The position numbers and the translations under genes were made by a program. Shown in pieces: positions 32,469 to 41,471 of a DNA stretch of 64,000 nucleotides. The stretch spans positions 3,596,001 through 3,660,000 of the forward strand of contig NZ_AP024525.1 in NCBI RefSeq assembly GCF_020886775.1, read 5' to 3'. This DNA is from Sinomonas cyclohexanicum (lineage in GTDB: Bacteria; Actinomycetota; Actinomycetes; Actinomycetales; Micrococcaceae). Positions within the stretch are counted from its first letter, which is position 1. Each line of letters starts with the position of its first letter. The notes beneath the pieces were generated by a model that was given only the letters and a program-made list of their open reading frames with translations, searched no databases and was not told the DNA's origin.

Positions 32469-33785
32469 TCAGCCTCGCCGCTCCGAGGGGACCTCGCGGG
32501 AGGCGACCACCGCCGTCGGCCGGTCTCCGCGCTTGCGGAGCGAGAGCATCACGAGGCCCGCAGCCAGGAGGCAGGCGGCCAGGAAGATCGAGGTTGCCAT
32601 GAAGCTCCCGTGGGTGACGTCCTGGAGGAAGCCTCCGACGTAGGGGCCGACGAAGCCGCCGAGGTTTCCGACCGCGTTGATCAGGCCCATGGCGGTTCCC
32701 GCGACAACCACGGGCATGGCACGCGACGCCGAGGCCCAGAACGGCCCGTCGTAGGCGAGCGCACCGGCCATGGCGATGCTGATGAACACGACCGCGAGGA
32801 TCGGCATCGCGCTGCCCGTCGCCACCGAGATGACGAGCGCCACGGCACCGACGGCCATGGAGAGCAGCACATGCGTCGAGTAGCGGCCCGTGCGGTCCGC
32901 GGCCTTGGCGTTGTACCAGAGGGCGAACATGGCCAGCACGTACGGGATCGCCGTCACGAAGCCAACCTCGATGGAGGAGCCGGACGTGATCGTCTTGACG
33001 ACCTTCGGCAGCCAGATGTTCAGGCCGTAGAAGCCGATCTGGATGAGGAAGTAGACGAGCGTGAGGCGCCAGACGGCGCTGTTGGAGAACACGTCCTTGA
33101 TGCTGACGTGCTCGTGGTGCGGGGACGCGGCCTCGTCAGCGGCGAGCCCCTCCTCGATGTAGGCGCGTTCCTCGGGCGAGAGCCACTTCGCGTCGCGCGG
33201 GCGGTCGGCGATCAGGAGCCACCAGATCGGTGCCGCGATCACGAACGGGAAGATGCCCTCGATGATGAACAGCCAGCGCCAGTCGGAGAAGGAGAGGATC
33301 CAGCCCGAGAGCGGCGCCGTGATGATCGAGGCGATGGCGATGTTCATCATCCAGAAGGCGTACGCCCGGGCGCGTTCTGCGGCGGGGAACCAGTGGCTGA
33401 TGAGCACAAGGATCGCCGGCCAGATTCCGGCCTCCGCCACGCCGAGGAAGAACCGGACGACCAGCAGCTCCGTGAAGTTCTGGATGAAGCCGCCGAGAAC
33501 CGCCAGGACGCCCCAGACGAGGATCATGATCCCGACGAACTTCTTGGCGCTCCAGCGTTCGGCGAGGTGACCTCCCGGGATCTGGAGGGTCAGGTAGCCG
33601 ATGAAGAAGATCCCGGCGGCGAGGCCCTGCTGGGCAGCGTCGATCCCGAGATCGTTGTGGAGCCCGTTCAAGGCGAACCCGATGTTGGTCCGGTCCATGA
33701 ACGAGATGATGTAGACGATGATGGCCACGGGGATCAAGCGCGTCCAGCGCTTCCTACCCACGGTCTCGTGGACAGCCTGCGCCAC
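32469..33785 (-). CDS. MFS transporter (ACS family)
   Basis: 438 residues with about 12 membrane helices. VAIIVYIISFMDRTNIGFALNGL, FFIGYLTLQIPGGHLAERWSAKKFVG and GVAEAGIWPAILVLISHWFPAAERARAYAFWM are ACS-family signatures (tartrate/galactonate/phthalate-type carriers). GTG start with AGGGAGG. It has its own promoter (TTGACA, 17 bp, TAGCGT) with the TCCTATAGGA operator just downstream of the -10 box. Flanked by two near-identical GntR regulators. Substrate probably a C4 sugar acid or polyol, by context. Confidence 0.9.
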   Translation of the reverse strand: MAQAVHETVGRKRWTRLIPVAIIVYIISFMDRTNIGFALNGLHNDLGIDAAQQGLAAGIFFIGYLTLQIPGGHLAERWSAKKFVGIMILVWGVLAVLGGFIQNFTELLVVRFFLGVAEAGIWPAILVLISHWFPAAERARAYAFWMMNIAIASIITAPLSGWILSFSDWRWLFIIEGIFPFVIAAPIWWLLIADRPRDAKWLSPEERAYIEEGLAADEAASPHHEHVSIKDVFSNSAVWRLTLVYFLIQIGFYGLNIWLPKVVKTITSGSSIEVGFVTAIPYVLAMFALWYNAKAADRTGRYSTHVLLSMAVGAVALVISVATGSAMPILAVVFISIAMAGALAYDGPFWASASRAMPVVVAGTAMGLINAVGNLGGFVGPYVGGFLQDVTHGSFMATSIFLAACLLAAGLVMLSLRKRGDRPTAVVASREVPSERRG

Positions 33786-33798
33786 GATAGCCTCCCTG

Positions 33799-33855
33799 TT
33801 TCCTATAGGATATATCCCCCTTGGCCACGCTAGGCGTGACCCGTATCACTGTCAA
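33799..33855 (-). promoter_or_regulatory. Promoter and TCCTATAGGA operator of MFS transporter 2
   Basis: On the minus strand TTGACA (33855-33850), a 17-bp spacer and TAGCGT (33832-33827) precede the GTG at 33785. The 14-mer TTTCCTATAGGATA (plus-strand coordinates 33799-33812) lies between the -10 box and the ribosome site, covering the likely transcription start. Confidence 0.75.
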
Positions 33856-33897
33856 GGGGTCTCCTCGGGACAGCTGCCCCGGGAGGGGACGCACGGG

Positions 33898-33933
33898 CGC
33901 CGGCCGGTCACCTTCAGGGGTGACCGGCCGGCG
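33898..33933 (-). terminator. Strong hairpin terminator of the erythrulose operon
   Basis: CGCCGGCCGGTCACC (33898-33912) pairs perfectly with GGTGACCGGCCGGCG (33919-33933) across a 6-base loop, 52 bp after the stop of the GntR gene that ends the minus-strand operon. Confidence 0.8.
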
Positions 33934-33985
33934 TCGTCCGTAATCCGGAACCGGGAGCTGAATTGCCCCGGCGAGGAAAGGGTTC

Positions 33986-34708
33986 TCAGGCGGAGGCGAC
34001 GTCCCTGCGGGCACGCTCCCGGACCCGCTCGATGTGGTCCCGCATGGCGCGGGCCGCGGCGCCGCTCTCCCCGGAACGGAAGGCATCGAGGATGGCGCCG
34101 TGCTCGATCACGGCCTCGTCCGCATCGCTCACGCCGGACTCGACGGTCTGGCGCATCCGGTGGACGCGCGTCGAGATCGCCTCGGACATGTCGATCAGGA
34201 ACGGGTTCCGCGTGCCCTCGAAGATCAGGTGGTGGAAGTTCCAGTCGACTGCGAAGTAGTCCCGGATGAGGCCCACCGAGAGCTTCTCTCCCTGGTCCAC
34301 CGCCTCGTCGACGACATGCGAAATCTCGATGTGCTCGGCCAGCGCCTGCTCGAGGCGGGGCACGAGCGCCTCCGCGTGCCGGGCAGCCAGCTCCGTGGCG
34401 CCGCCCTCCAGCACGAGCCGTGCGTCGAAGAGGGCCTCGAGCTGCTCGGCTGCGAGAGGGGGCGCCACGCGGTAGCCCTTGAGCGCCTCACGGGTCACGA
34501 GCCCAGTGCGCTCGAGCTGCACGAGGGCCTCGCGGACAGGGGTGGGAGAAACCTTGAGGTCCCGCGCGATCGCATCGATGGACAGCCGCGTACCCGGCGC
34601 AATGTCCGCGGTCATGAGCATGTCCAGGACAAGATCGTAGACTCGGTCGCGCAGGCCCTTCCGTTCGAGGGCGGCTGCCCCGGCCAGAGGGTAGACAGTC
34701 TCAGACAT
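33986..34708 (-). CDS. GntR-family regulator (FCD type), paralogue 2
   Basis: 240 residues, same domains as the gene at 31547-32269: winged helix (IARDLKVSPTPVREALVQLERTGLV) and FCD domain (FDARLVLEGGATELAARHAE, DWNFHHLIFEGTRNPFLIDM). Most differences are conservative and clustered in the C-terminal third, as expected from a local duplication. The ATG follows AGGAGGAG and overlaps the TPI-like gene by 8 bp, so it is the last gene of the kinase-isomerase operon; a TAAGAT box just upstream may also give it a separate promoter. Confidence 0.92.
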   Translation of the reverse strand: MSETVYPLAGAAALERKGLRDRVYDLVLDMLMTADIAPGTRLSIDAIARDLKVSPTPVREALVQLERTGLVTREALKGYRVAPPLAAEQLEALFDARLVLEGGATELAARHAEALVPRLEQALAEHIEISHVVDEAVDQGEKLSVGLIRDYFAVDWNFHHLIFEGTRNPFLIDMSEAISTRVHRMRQTVESGVSDADEAVIEHGAILDAFRSGESGAAARAMRDHIERVRERARRDVASA

Positions 34709-35525
34709 GGGCTCCTCCTGCGGCCTTGATCTTACCAGCAGCGCGCGCCTCGACGAGCCGGGATACCTCCCCGAGAATCTCCTCGACGGCCGCGGGATCG
34801 TGGGCGAATCGGCCGAGGAACAGCCCGTCAACCGTGTCCGCGATCCTGGTCAGGAGGCCGGGGCCAGCGCTTCCGCCGTAGACCACCACCGAGCCCTCAT
34901 GCCCCGTGAGCGACCTCACGTGCTCGCGAAGCGGGGCGCAGACCGCCCGGATGTACTCCGTCTCGGCCGGCCTTTCCGCACCGATGGCCCATTGCGGCTC
35001 ATAGGCAGCCACAACCGCCCCCGACAGCCCTGACGTTCTGGCCTGGGCCAGTGCGTCGTCAATCTGTCGGATGCATTCGTCTGCCGCCGCTTCCGGTTCC
35101 CATCGTTCGGGCTCCCCGATGCACACCAGCGGTGTCAGCCCGTTGCGCAGGGCAGCGGCCGTCTTCGCGCGGACCACGGGCCCGTCCTCACCGAACAGGC
35201 GCCGACGTTCTGCGTGTCCCACCTCCGCGAGGGCGCAGCCCGCCTCGGCCAGCTGCGCCCCACTGACCTCTCCCGTATACGGACCGGAATCCTCGGTCGC
35301 GATGTCTTGGCCGCCGACCATCGCGAGGTCGCCGAGCACGGCGTGAGCGGCGGGGATCGAGAGATAGCCCGGCACGACGAAGAGCCGTGCATGTCCGCTC
35401 GTGACGGCGGGATGCACTCGTGCGATCGCTGCCACAGCGGTGCACCATGCGACGGTGGCCTCGTGGCTGAAGTACATCTTGGTGCTGGCGCCGATCAGGA
35501 AGGGCGGGGACGGGCTCACGCTCAC
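34701..35525 (-). CDS. Triose-phosphate isomerase-like (erythrulose-phosphate isomerase)
   Basis: 274 residues, TIM fold with all three catalytic residues: Lys16 (IGASTKMYF), His104 (EVGHAERRRLFGE) and Glu176 (AAYEPQWAIG), plus the phosphate loop YGGSAGPG. It differs from housekeeping TPI (usually GNWKMN) and sits with an RpiB-like and a DhaK-like gene. In Brucella/Rhizobium (TpiA2/EryH) and Mycobacterium (LerI) such paralogues convert L-erythrulose 1-phosphate to D-erythrulose 4-phosphate. GTG start overlapping the rpiB stop (GTGA). Confidence 0.85.
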   Translation of the reverse strand: MSVSPSPPFLIGASTKMYFSHEATVAWCTAVAAIARVHPAVTSGHARLFVVPGYLSIPAAHAVLGDLAMVGGQDIATEDSGPYTGEVSGAQLAEAGCALAEVGHAERRRLFGEDGPVVRAKTAAALRNGLTPLVCIGEPERWEPEAAADECIRQIDDALAQARTSGLSGAVVAAYEPQWAIGAERPAETEYIRAVCAPLREHVRSLTGHEGSVVVYGGSAGPGLLTRIADTVDGLFLGRFAHDPAAVEEILGEVSRLVEARAAGKIKAAGGAHV

Positions 35526-35980
35526 ATGCCTTCGTAGCTGCAGATCTCGCGCACCTTGTCATTGGAGGCGCTCGTCTCGTCGAATACATACGTCAGCCAT
35601 TCACGCACGTTGCGACGGGCCTGCTCGATGCCGACGACGCGCTGGCCCATGCAGAGCACCTGGGCATTGTTGGACAGGACGCTGCGCTCGACAGAGAAGC
35701 TGTCGTGAGCGGTCACGGCCCGGATCCCCTTGACCTTGTTGGCCGCGACGGCGACACCGAGCCCAGTGCCGCACAGGAGGATCGCGCGGTCGGCCTCCCC
35801 CCGCGCGATCATCTCGGCGGCTGCGGTGGCGATCGTCGGATAATTGGTGTGCCCCTCCGCGGTGACGCCGACGTCTGCGACGGAGGCAACGAGGTCGCTT
35901 GCCTCGAGGTCCTTCTTGATGACTTCCTTGTAGTCGAAGCCGGCGTCGTCTGATCCGACGACAATGCGCCACGTAGGCAT
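35522..35980 (-). CDS. rpiB: RpiB-family isomerase (D-erythrulose 4-phosphate to D-erythrose 4-phosphate)
   Basis: 152 residues, RpiB/LacAB fold. RIVVGSDDAGFDYKEVIKKDL at the N-terminus, active-site cysteine in AILLCGTGLGVAVAANKV (Cys70), and TAHDSFSVERSVLSNNAQVL. Relatives in erythritol clusters (EryI/RpiB, DerI) make D-erythrose 4-phosphate, feeding the pentose phosphate pathway; allose/ribose 5-phosphate isomerase is the default activity. Start after CAAGGAGCACCC. Between the kinase and TPI-like genes in one operon. Confidence 0.9.
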   Translation of the reverse strand: MPTWRIVVGSDDAGFDYKEVIKKDLEASDLVASVADVGVTAEGHTNYPTIATAAAEMIARGEADRAILLCGTGLGVAVAANKVKGIRAVTAHDSFSVERSVLSNNAQVLCMGQRVVGIEQARRNVREWLTYVFDETSASNDKVREICSYEGM

Positions 35981-36012
35981 GGGTGCTCCTTGAGTGTGAG
36001 GTGATGTCGCCG

Positions 36013-37743
36013 TCAGCCGGCGACGAGGACGGCGTGGACACGGTCTGCGATGAGGGCGAGGGACACGGCTCCGGGATCCGGGGTGCCCAGGGACTTCGCA
36101 CCGTGGGATCGGGCCCGCCCCATGGCCGGCAGGAGGTCCGCGGTGGCCTCCGCGGCCTCAGCTGCGGCGAAGGCTGCATGGCGCCAGGCGTCGGCAAGGG
36201 TCTCCCCCGCATCGAGGCGCGCAGCGAGCGTGTCGGCGAACGGCACGAGCGCGTCCACCATGGTCTTGTCCCCGACCTTGGCCTTGCCGTAGTCCATGAC
36301 TGCGGTCTTGGCCGCGACGATCCCCGAGGCGAGGCTCGCCGGCGTCGTGCTCTCTGTGTCGCCGAGGTGCGCGCCGAGGGTCCTCAGAATGAGGCCCCAG
36401 ATCGCGCCGGACGTGCCGCCGGCCCGGTCGGACCACGCGTCGCCGCAGCGGGCCAGGAGGCTTTCGGCCCCCGCACCTCGTGTGACGAGGCTGGCTGCGG
36501 TCTCTGCCGCAGCCACGGTGCCGCGCCGCATGCCGATGCCGTGATCGCCGTCCCCGGCGATGGCGTCGATCCGTCCGAGCTCAGCGGCCTGGCTGTCGAT
36601 GAGATCCCGCATCGCCTCGAGCGCGTGGCAGATCACCTGCGCGGCTCGCCGGGACTCCTCGGATGACGGGGGCAGTTCCACTTCGGCGGCCTCATCATCG
36701 CGCACGCTGACGGCCTCGAGCCCGGCGTGGTCAACAGATCCCGTCCTGAAGGCGGGAGTCTCGGCAGGTGCCAGCCAGAGCCGCTCGAGCTCGTCGTCAA
36801 CCCAGAAGAGGGTGAGCGAGACCCCCGCCATGTCGAAACTCGTGCAGAACTCGCCGACATGAGGATCCACGAGCGTGAGGCCCGCGCCTTCGAGCAGCTC
36901 GGCGATGCGCGCGTAGACAACGTACAGCTCCTCGTTCTTCACGGAGCCGAGCCCGTTGAGGATCGGGACCACGCGGCCGCCGCGGGCCGTGGCCCCCTCT
37001 GGGATCTCGGTCGGGTCGAGGAGCCGCTCGACGAACAGCTCCGCGAGACCGTCCGCACTGGGGATCTTGGTGATGTCAATGCCGGGCTCCCCGTGGATGC
37101 CGAGCCCAATGGCCATCTTGCCGTCGGGCACCGTGAAGAGTGGATCGTCGGCGCCGGGCAGCGTGCAGCCGGTGAAGGCAACGCCCATGGACCGCGTCCG
37201 CGCGTTCGCGGCGACCGCGACCCGTTCCACCTCATCGATTCCGTAGCCCGCTGCCGCGGCCCCGCCGGCCGCCTTGAAGACGGTGAGATCACCCGCAATC
37301 CCGCGACGCCGTTCCTTCTCCGAGGGAGGCGCGCTGAAGATGTCGTCGGTGACCACGACGGTTCGACAGTCGATGCCATCCTTGCGCACGGCATCCTGCG
37401 CTGCGCCGAAATGGAGCACGTCGCCGGCATAGTTGCCGAAGCTGAGGAGGACGCCCTGGCCGCGCTCGCTTGCGCGGATCACGCCCTCAACCTGATGTGC
37501 CGACGGGGAGGCGAAGAGGTTGCCCATGGCAGCGCCGTGTGCGAGACCGGGGCCGACGAGGCCTCCGAAGGCCGGGTAGTGGCCGGACCCTCCGCCGATG
37601 ACGACCGCCACCTCAGGGTCGGCCGACTGCGTTGTCCGGGAAACGCCGCCCGCCACCTTCCGGACCCAGCGTCCGTTCGCCAGTACGAACCCATCCACCA
37701 TCTCGTCCGCGAAGGACGCCGGATCGTTCCAAAGGCGGGTCAT
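36013..37743 (-). CDS. Fused DhaK-DhaL kinase (erythrulose/dihydroxyacetone kinase)
   Basis: 576 residues: DhaK domain (1-330) and DhaL domain (365-576), an ATP-dependent single-chain kinase. DhaK: VVIGGGSGHYPAFGGLVG, GNLFASPSAHQVEG, and His217 in GLGIHGEPGI, the residue that covalently holds the ketose carbonyl. DhaL: AIAGDGDHGIGMRRGT (397 onwards) for Mg-ATP, and DRAGGTSGAIWGLIL. With TPI- and RpiB-like partners this matches erythrulose kinases (LerK/DerK in mycobacteria) rather than glycerol metabolism. GAGGAG precedes the ATG. First gene of the operon, under a TATCCTATAGGATA operator. Confidence 0.88.
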   Translation of the reverse strand: MTRLWNDPASFADEMVDGFVLANGRWVRKVAGGVSRTTQSADPEVAVVIGGGSGHYPAFGGLVGPGLAHGAAMGNLFASPSAHQVEGVIRASERGQGVLLSFGNYAGDVLHFGAAQDAVRKDGIDCRTVVVTDDIFSAPPSEKERRRGIAGDLTVFKAAGGAAAAGYGIDEVERVAVAANARTRSMGVAFTGCTLPGADDPLFTVPDGKMAIGLGIHGEPGIDITKIPSADGLAELFVERLLDPTEIPEGATARGGRVVPILNGLGSVKNEELYVVYARIAELLEGAGLTLVDPHVGEFCTSFDMAGVSLTLFWVDDELERLWLAPAETPAFRTGSVDHAGLEAVSVRDDEAAEVELPPSSEESRRAAQVICHALEAMRDLIDSQAAELGRIDAIAGDGDHGIGMRRGTVAAAETAASLVTRGAGAESLLARCGDAWSDRAGGTSGAIWGLILRTLGAHLGDTESTTPASLASGIVAAKTAVMDYGKAKVGDKTMVDALVPFADTLAARLDAGETLADAWRHAAFAAAEAAEATADLLPAMGRARSHGAKSLGTPDPGAVSLALIADRVHAVLVAG

Positions 37744-37802
37744 GTGTTTCTCCTCGTCGTTGAGCGCCGTCGGCGGGCATCGCCAGCTGGCCCGTCTGCA
37801 TC

Positions 37803-37841
37803 TATCCTATAGGATATTGGACAGGCTCCTGAGGGCGTCAA
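37803..37841 (-). promoter_or_regulatory. Promoter and TATCCTATAGGATA operator of the erythrulose operon
   Basis: TATCCTATAGGATA (37803-37816) is a perfect 14-bp palindrome, the best of the three copies in the island. On the minus strand TTGACG (37841-37836) is a plausible -35, with CAATAT about 16 bp later; the operator directly follows and would cover the transcription start. Confidence 0.7.
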
Positions 37842-37876
37842 GCATTCCGTCAGAACCCGTGCGGAAGAATGGCCTC

Positions 37877-38334
37877 ATGGACACCCGCGGCCGAGACCTC
37901 AGGATCCCGCCGCAGCCCGGCGCGCGGCACGGGATCGTGATTCCGGCCGCGGAGCTCGTCGAACGGTTCAGCCGGTCGAGCGGCCCCGGCGGGCAGGGGG
38001 TCAACACCACCGACAGCCGCGTCGAGCTGCTGTTCGACCCCGGGTCAAGCGCCGCCTTCTCTGACGCCCAGCGCGAGCGCATCCTCGCCCGGCTCGGGGG
38101 CGCCTCGTGGGCGGCCGTCTCAGTGTCGTCGCCTCCGGCGAGCGGTCTCAGCTCCGGAACCGGGAGGCCGCCAGGGAGCGGCTCGTCACTCTGCTCTCCG
38201 ATGCCGTCCTGCCACCCGGACCAGTGCGCCGGGCGACCCGCCCCACCCGGGGATCCCAGCTCCGGCGCCTCGAATCCAAGAAGCGCCGGGCGGACATCAA
38301 GTCGGCCAGACGCCGCCTCCCGCCGCCCGCCTGA
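37877..38334 (+). pseudogene. arfB: arfB ribosome-rescue hydrolase, frameshifted
   Basis: ArfB/YaeJ (ICT1) frees ribosomes stalled on mRNAs lacking a stop codon. The first 73 codons give a normal N-terminus with the catalytic GGQ in RSSGPGGQGVNTTDSRVEL (38-40). Homology then jumps frame: GGRLSVVASGERSQLRNREAARER and the basic tail SKKRRADIKSARR are read from the next frame (38107-38334). Adding one G to the run of five G at 38096-38100 restores a continuous protein of about 152 residues (ARLGGRLVGGRLSVV). Either a real single-base deletion or a base-calling error at the homopolymer. The ATG lacks a clear ribosome site. Confidence 0.85.
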
Positions 38335-38393
38335 GCCCAGTCGGGTGACCGCGCTCCCCCGTCGAGTGGCGCGCGGCGGCGTGGGCGGGGGGT

Positions 38394-39497
38394 CTACGCG
38401 CCGCCGTCCCATCCGCCGTTGCGCTGCTGCGTCGCCGCAACGGCGGCGCTCACGACGTCGGCCAGCCCCTCGCCGTCGGACGCCGCCTCGCGCTGCATCC
38501 GCTCGCCGGAGCCCCTGGCGAGGAGGTCCCGGACGGCGTGTTCGGCGGCCGGCAGCTCGCCGGACTCCCGCAGCACCGTGCCCACGTGGGAGAGGAGCGC
38601 CGCCAGCGCGTCCGCCGCGGAGACCGGCACGCCCTCGACCGGGTGGACGAGCGAGCCGTTGAGCCCCGAGCGGCTCGCCCGCCACGAGGCCAGCCTCAGC
38701 ACGGCGACCGGCGTCCCGAGCGGCGGGACACCCAGTGCGGCCTCCCGGGCGGCAGTCTCCACAAGGCCCCGGACCAGCACGGCCACGAGGGCGGAATCGG
38801 CAGCGTCGAGGCATACGTCGGAGGCACGGACCTCCACGGTAGGGTGGCGGTGGGAGAGCCGGGCGTCGAAGTACACCATCCCCTCGTCGCTGATGGCTCC
38901 GCTGCGGACCATGGCGTCCACCAGCCGTCGGTACGCATCGAGGGACCCGAACACCTGCTGAGGCCCCGAGGTTGGCCAGCGGTTCCAGGCCTGGGTGCGG
39001 AAGCTCGCGTACCCGGTGTTGACGCCGCGCCAGAACGGCGAGTTCGCGCTCACGGCCACGAGCACGGGGAGCCACTCGCGGATCCGGTCCAGGACGAGCA
39101 CGCCCTCCGCCGGCGATTCCACGCCCACGTGCACGTGCAGCCCGCACGTGAGCTGCTCCTGGGACGTGATGCGGAACTCCTCCGCCATCGCCGCGTACCG
39201 CTCCCCCGGGCTCAAGTGGGTGGCCGCGCTCAGAGGCGAGGTGCCGAGGGCCGCGATCCGCGCGTCGACCTGCCGCGCGGCCCGGTCCAGCGCCCGGCGG
39301 CCGTGGTACAGCTGGCCGAGGAGCTCCTCGTGCGTGAGGCAGGGTTGGGTCTGGGTCTCGACCTGCTCGAGCTTGAACTCGCGCTCCACGTCCCCCGGCC
39401 GGCCCATGATGGCGAGCACCTGGTCCACGAGCGGGAGCGGCGCACCGGACCCGGGCTCGACGATGAGCAGTTCCTCCTCCACCCCAAAGGTCCGCAT
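38394..39497 (-). CDS. Carboxylate-amine ligase (YbdK/GCS2-type glutamate-cysteine ligase-like)
   Basis: 367 residues, GCS2 family. MRTFGVEEELLIVEPGSG at the start, LEQVETQTQPCLTHEEL, CGLHVHVGVESPAEGVLVLDRIREWLPVLVAVSANSPFW and YFDARLSHRHPTVEVRASDVCLD are the family signatures for metal/ATP binding. Members ligate glutamate to cysteine or other amines weakly; actinobacterial roles are mostly unknown. The start at 39497 has no ribosome site but CACAAT lies six bases upstream, a leaderless arrangement mirrored by the divergent gene at 39606. The ORF extends upstream to 39776 without support. Confidence 0.88.
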   Translation of the reverse strand: MRTFGVEEELLIVEPGSGAPLPLVDQVLAIMGRPGDVEREFKLEQVETQTQPCLTHEELLGQLYHGRRALDRAARQVDARIAALGTSPLSAATHLSPGERYAAMAEEFRITSQEQLTCGLHVHVGVESPAEGVLVLDRIREWLPVLVAVSANSPFWRGVNTGYASFRTQAWNRWPTSGPQQVFGSLDAYRRLVDAMVRSGAISDEGMVYFDARLSHRHPTVEVRASDVCLDAADSALVAVLVRGLVETAAREAALGVPPLGTPVAVLRLASWRASRSGLNGSLVHPVEGVPVSAADALAALLSHVGTVLRESGELPAAEHAVRDLLARGSGERMQREAASDGEGLADVVSAAVAATQQRNGGWDGGA

Positions 39498-39593
39498 GGC
39501 GCCATTGTGCCAAGCGACGCGGAGCCCGTGCAGGGCCCGGAGGCACATTGCCCGTGCCGACCCGATGCCCGAGCGGATCCCCGGCCCCGACCC

Positions 39594-39605
39594 TAGGCTG
39601 GTTCC
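39594..39605 (+). promoter_or_regulatory. -10 box of a leaderless transcript (TRIC-type gene)
   Basis: TAGGCT (39594-39599) is followed by six bases and the ATG at 39606, the same layout as at 48387-48398. Confidence 0.6.
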
Positions 39606-40253
39606 ATGGATACCGCCGCATGGTCCCTCGTGTTCGACCTCCTGGGTGTCTTCTTCTTCGCCGTCTCGGGCTGCCTCATGGCCGTGGAGAGGAACTACGA
39701 CATCATCGGGTCGGTCCTGCTCGGCGGGCTCACCGGGATCGGCGGGGGCGTGGTCCGCGACCTCATCCTCGGGCACTTCCCCAACTCATTCGCGCATCCC
39801 ATCTACCTCGTGCCGCCGGTGCTCGCGGCGGCCGTGGTCTACTTCCTCATGCCGGCCGTGCGGAAGCTTCGCCGCATGCTCCTGACGTTCGACGCCGCTG
39901 GGCTCGCACTGTTCTGCGTCACCGGCACCGTCACCGCGCACCTCTCCGGGGTCGGGCCCGTCCCGGCCGCGATCCTGGGCACCACGACGGCGATCGGCGG
40001 GGGCCTCTTGCGCGACACGGTCGCGAACGTGCGGCCGGGGCTGTTCGACCGGCACGACATCTACGCCGTCCCGGCCATGCTCGGCGCGGGCCTCGTGGCC
40101 CTGCTGTGGTGGCTCGGCGTGTACTCGACGGTCGCCGGTTTCGTCGTCGCGGTGCTCGTCTTCGCGCTGCGCATCCTGGCCCTGCGGTTCCGCTGGCGTG
40201 TTCCCCTCGCGGCGTCGAGCCGGCACCGGGGCCGGCTGCAGCCGCGGGAGTGA
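39606..40253 (+). CDS. TRIC-type (UPF0126) cation-channel-like membrane protein
   Basis: 215 residues with seven predicted helices in two homologous halves: FFFAVSGCLMAVERNYDIIGSVLLGGLTGIGGGVVRDLIL and, later, LFCVTGTVTAHLSGVGPVPAAILGTTTAIGGGLLRDTV. The paired GGG-RD motifs are the signature of the prokaryotic TRIC family, which forms potassium-permeable trimers in structural work on relatives; glycine export has been proposed for some (YadS-like). The C-terminus is basic. Leaderless start; divergent from the carboxylate-amine ligase. Confidence 0.88.
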   Translation: MDTAAWSLVFDLLGVFFFAVSGCLMAVERNYDIIGSVLLGGLTGIGGGVVRDLILGHFPNSFAHPIYLVPPVLAAAVVYFLMPAVRKLRRMLLTFDAAGLALFCVTGTVTAHLSGVGPVPAAILGTTTAIGGGLLRDTVANVRPGLFDRHDIYAVPAMLGAGLVALLWWLGVYSTVAGFVVAVLVFALRILALRFRWRVPLAASSRHRGRLQPRE

Positions 40254-40328
40254 GCGCACGACGGCGCGCCCGCACCTTCCCGGCGCGGGCCGGCCGCACG
40301 TTGACCCGACCGAGTCGACGTCGTGCGC
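40254..40328. repeat. Inverted repeat of the GCGCACGACG family
   Basis: GCGCACGACG (40254-40263), starting right after the TRIC-gene stop codon, pairs with CGTCGTGCGC (40319-40328), enclosing a GC-rich stretch (GCGCCCGCACCTTCCCGGCGCGGGC) that can form a smaller hairpin. Probably the terminator of the TRIC-type gene. Confidence 0.6.
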
Positions 40329-40367
40329 CCTTGACGAGGTGGCCACCCGAGGGGTTTGGCTTGGAGT

Positions 40368-41363
<996 letters not shown>

Positions 41364-41381
41364 CCTCGCCGGCGCCCTCGC

Positions 41382-41470
41382 CGGAAATGTTGGCGAACGC
41401 ACGGTGACGGCGTCTCGCACCCTGCTGGAGCCATCGTTTTGCGTGCTGGCGGCGGGGGAAGCGCACGACG
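41382..41470. repeat. Dispersed composite intergenic element, copy 1
   Basis: Starts CGGAAATGTTGGCGAACGC, continues GGTGACGGCG and CACCCTG, and ends at GCGCACGACG. The same order of landmarks occurs at 46960-47041. Both lie immediately 3' of a gene, between convergent genes. Confidence 0.7.
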
Positions 41471-41471
41471 C

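Noticed and set aside
32268-33833. 521-codon plus-strand ORF over MFS transporter 2
   Set aside because: Opposite a clear 12-helix transporter with its own promoter and terminator.
32280-34740. TGGTA(A/C)GATCA upstream of both GntR paralogues as a shared operator
   Set aside because: The match is short and reads better as their -10 boxes (TACGAT, TAAGAT); common ancestry of the duplicated genes explains the rest.
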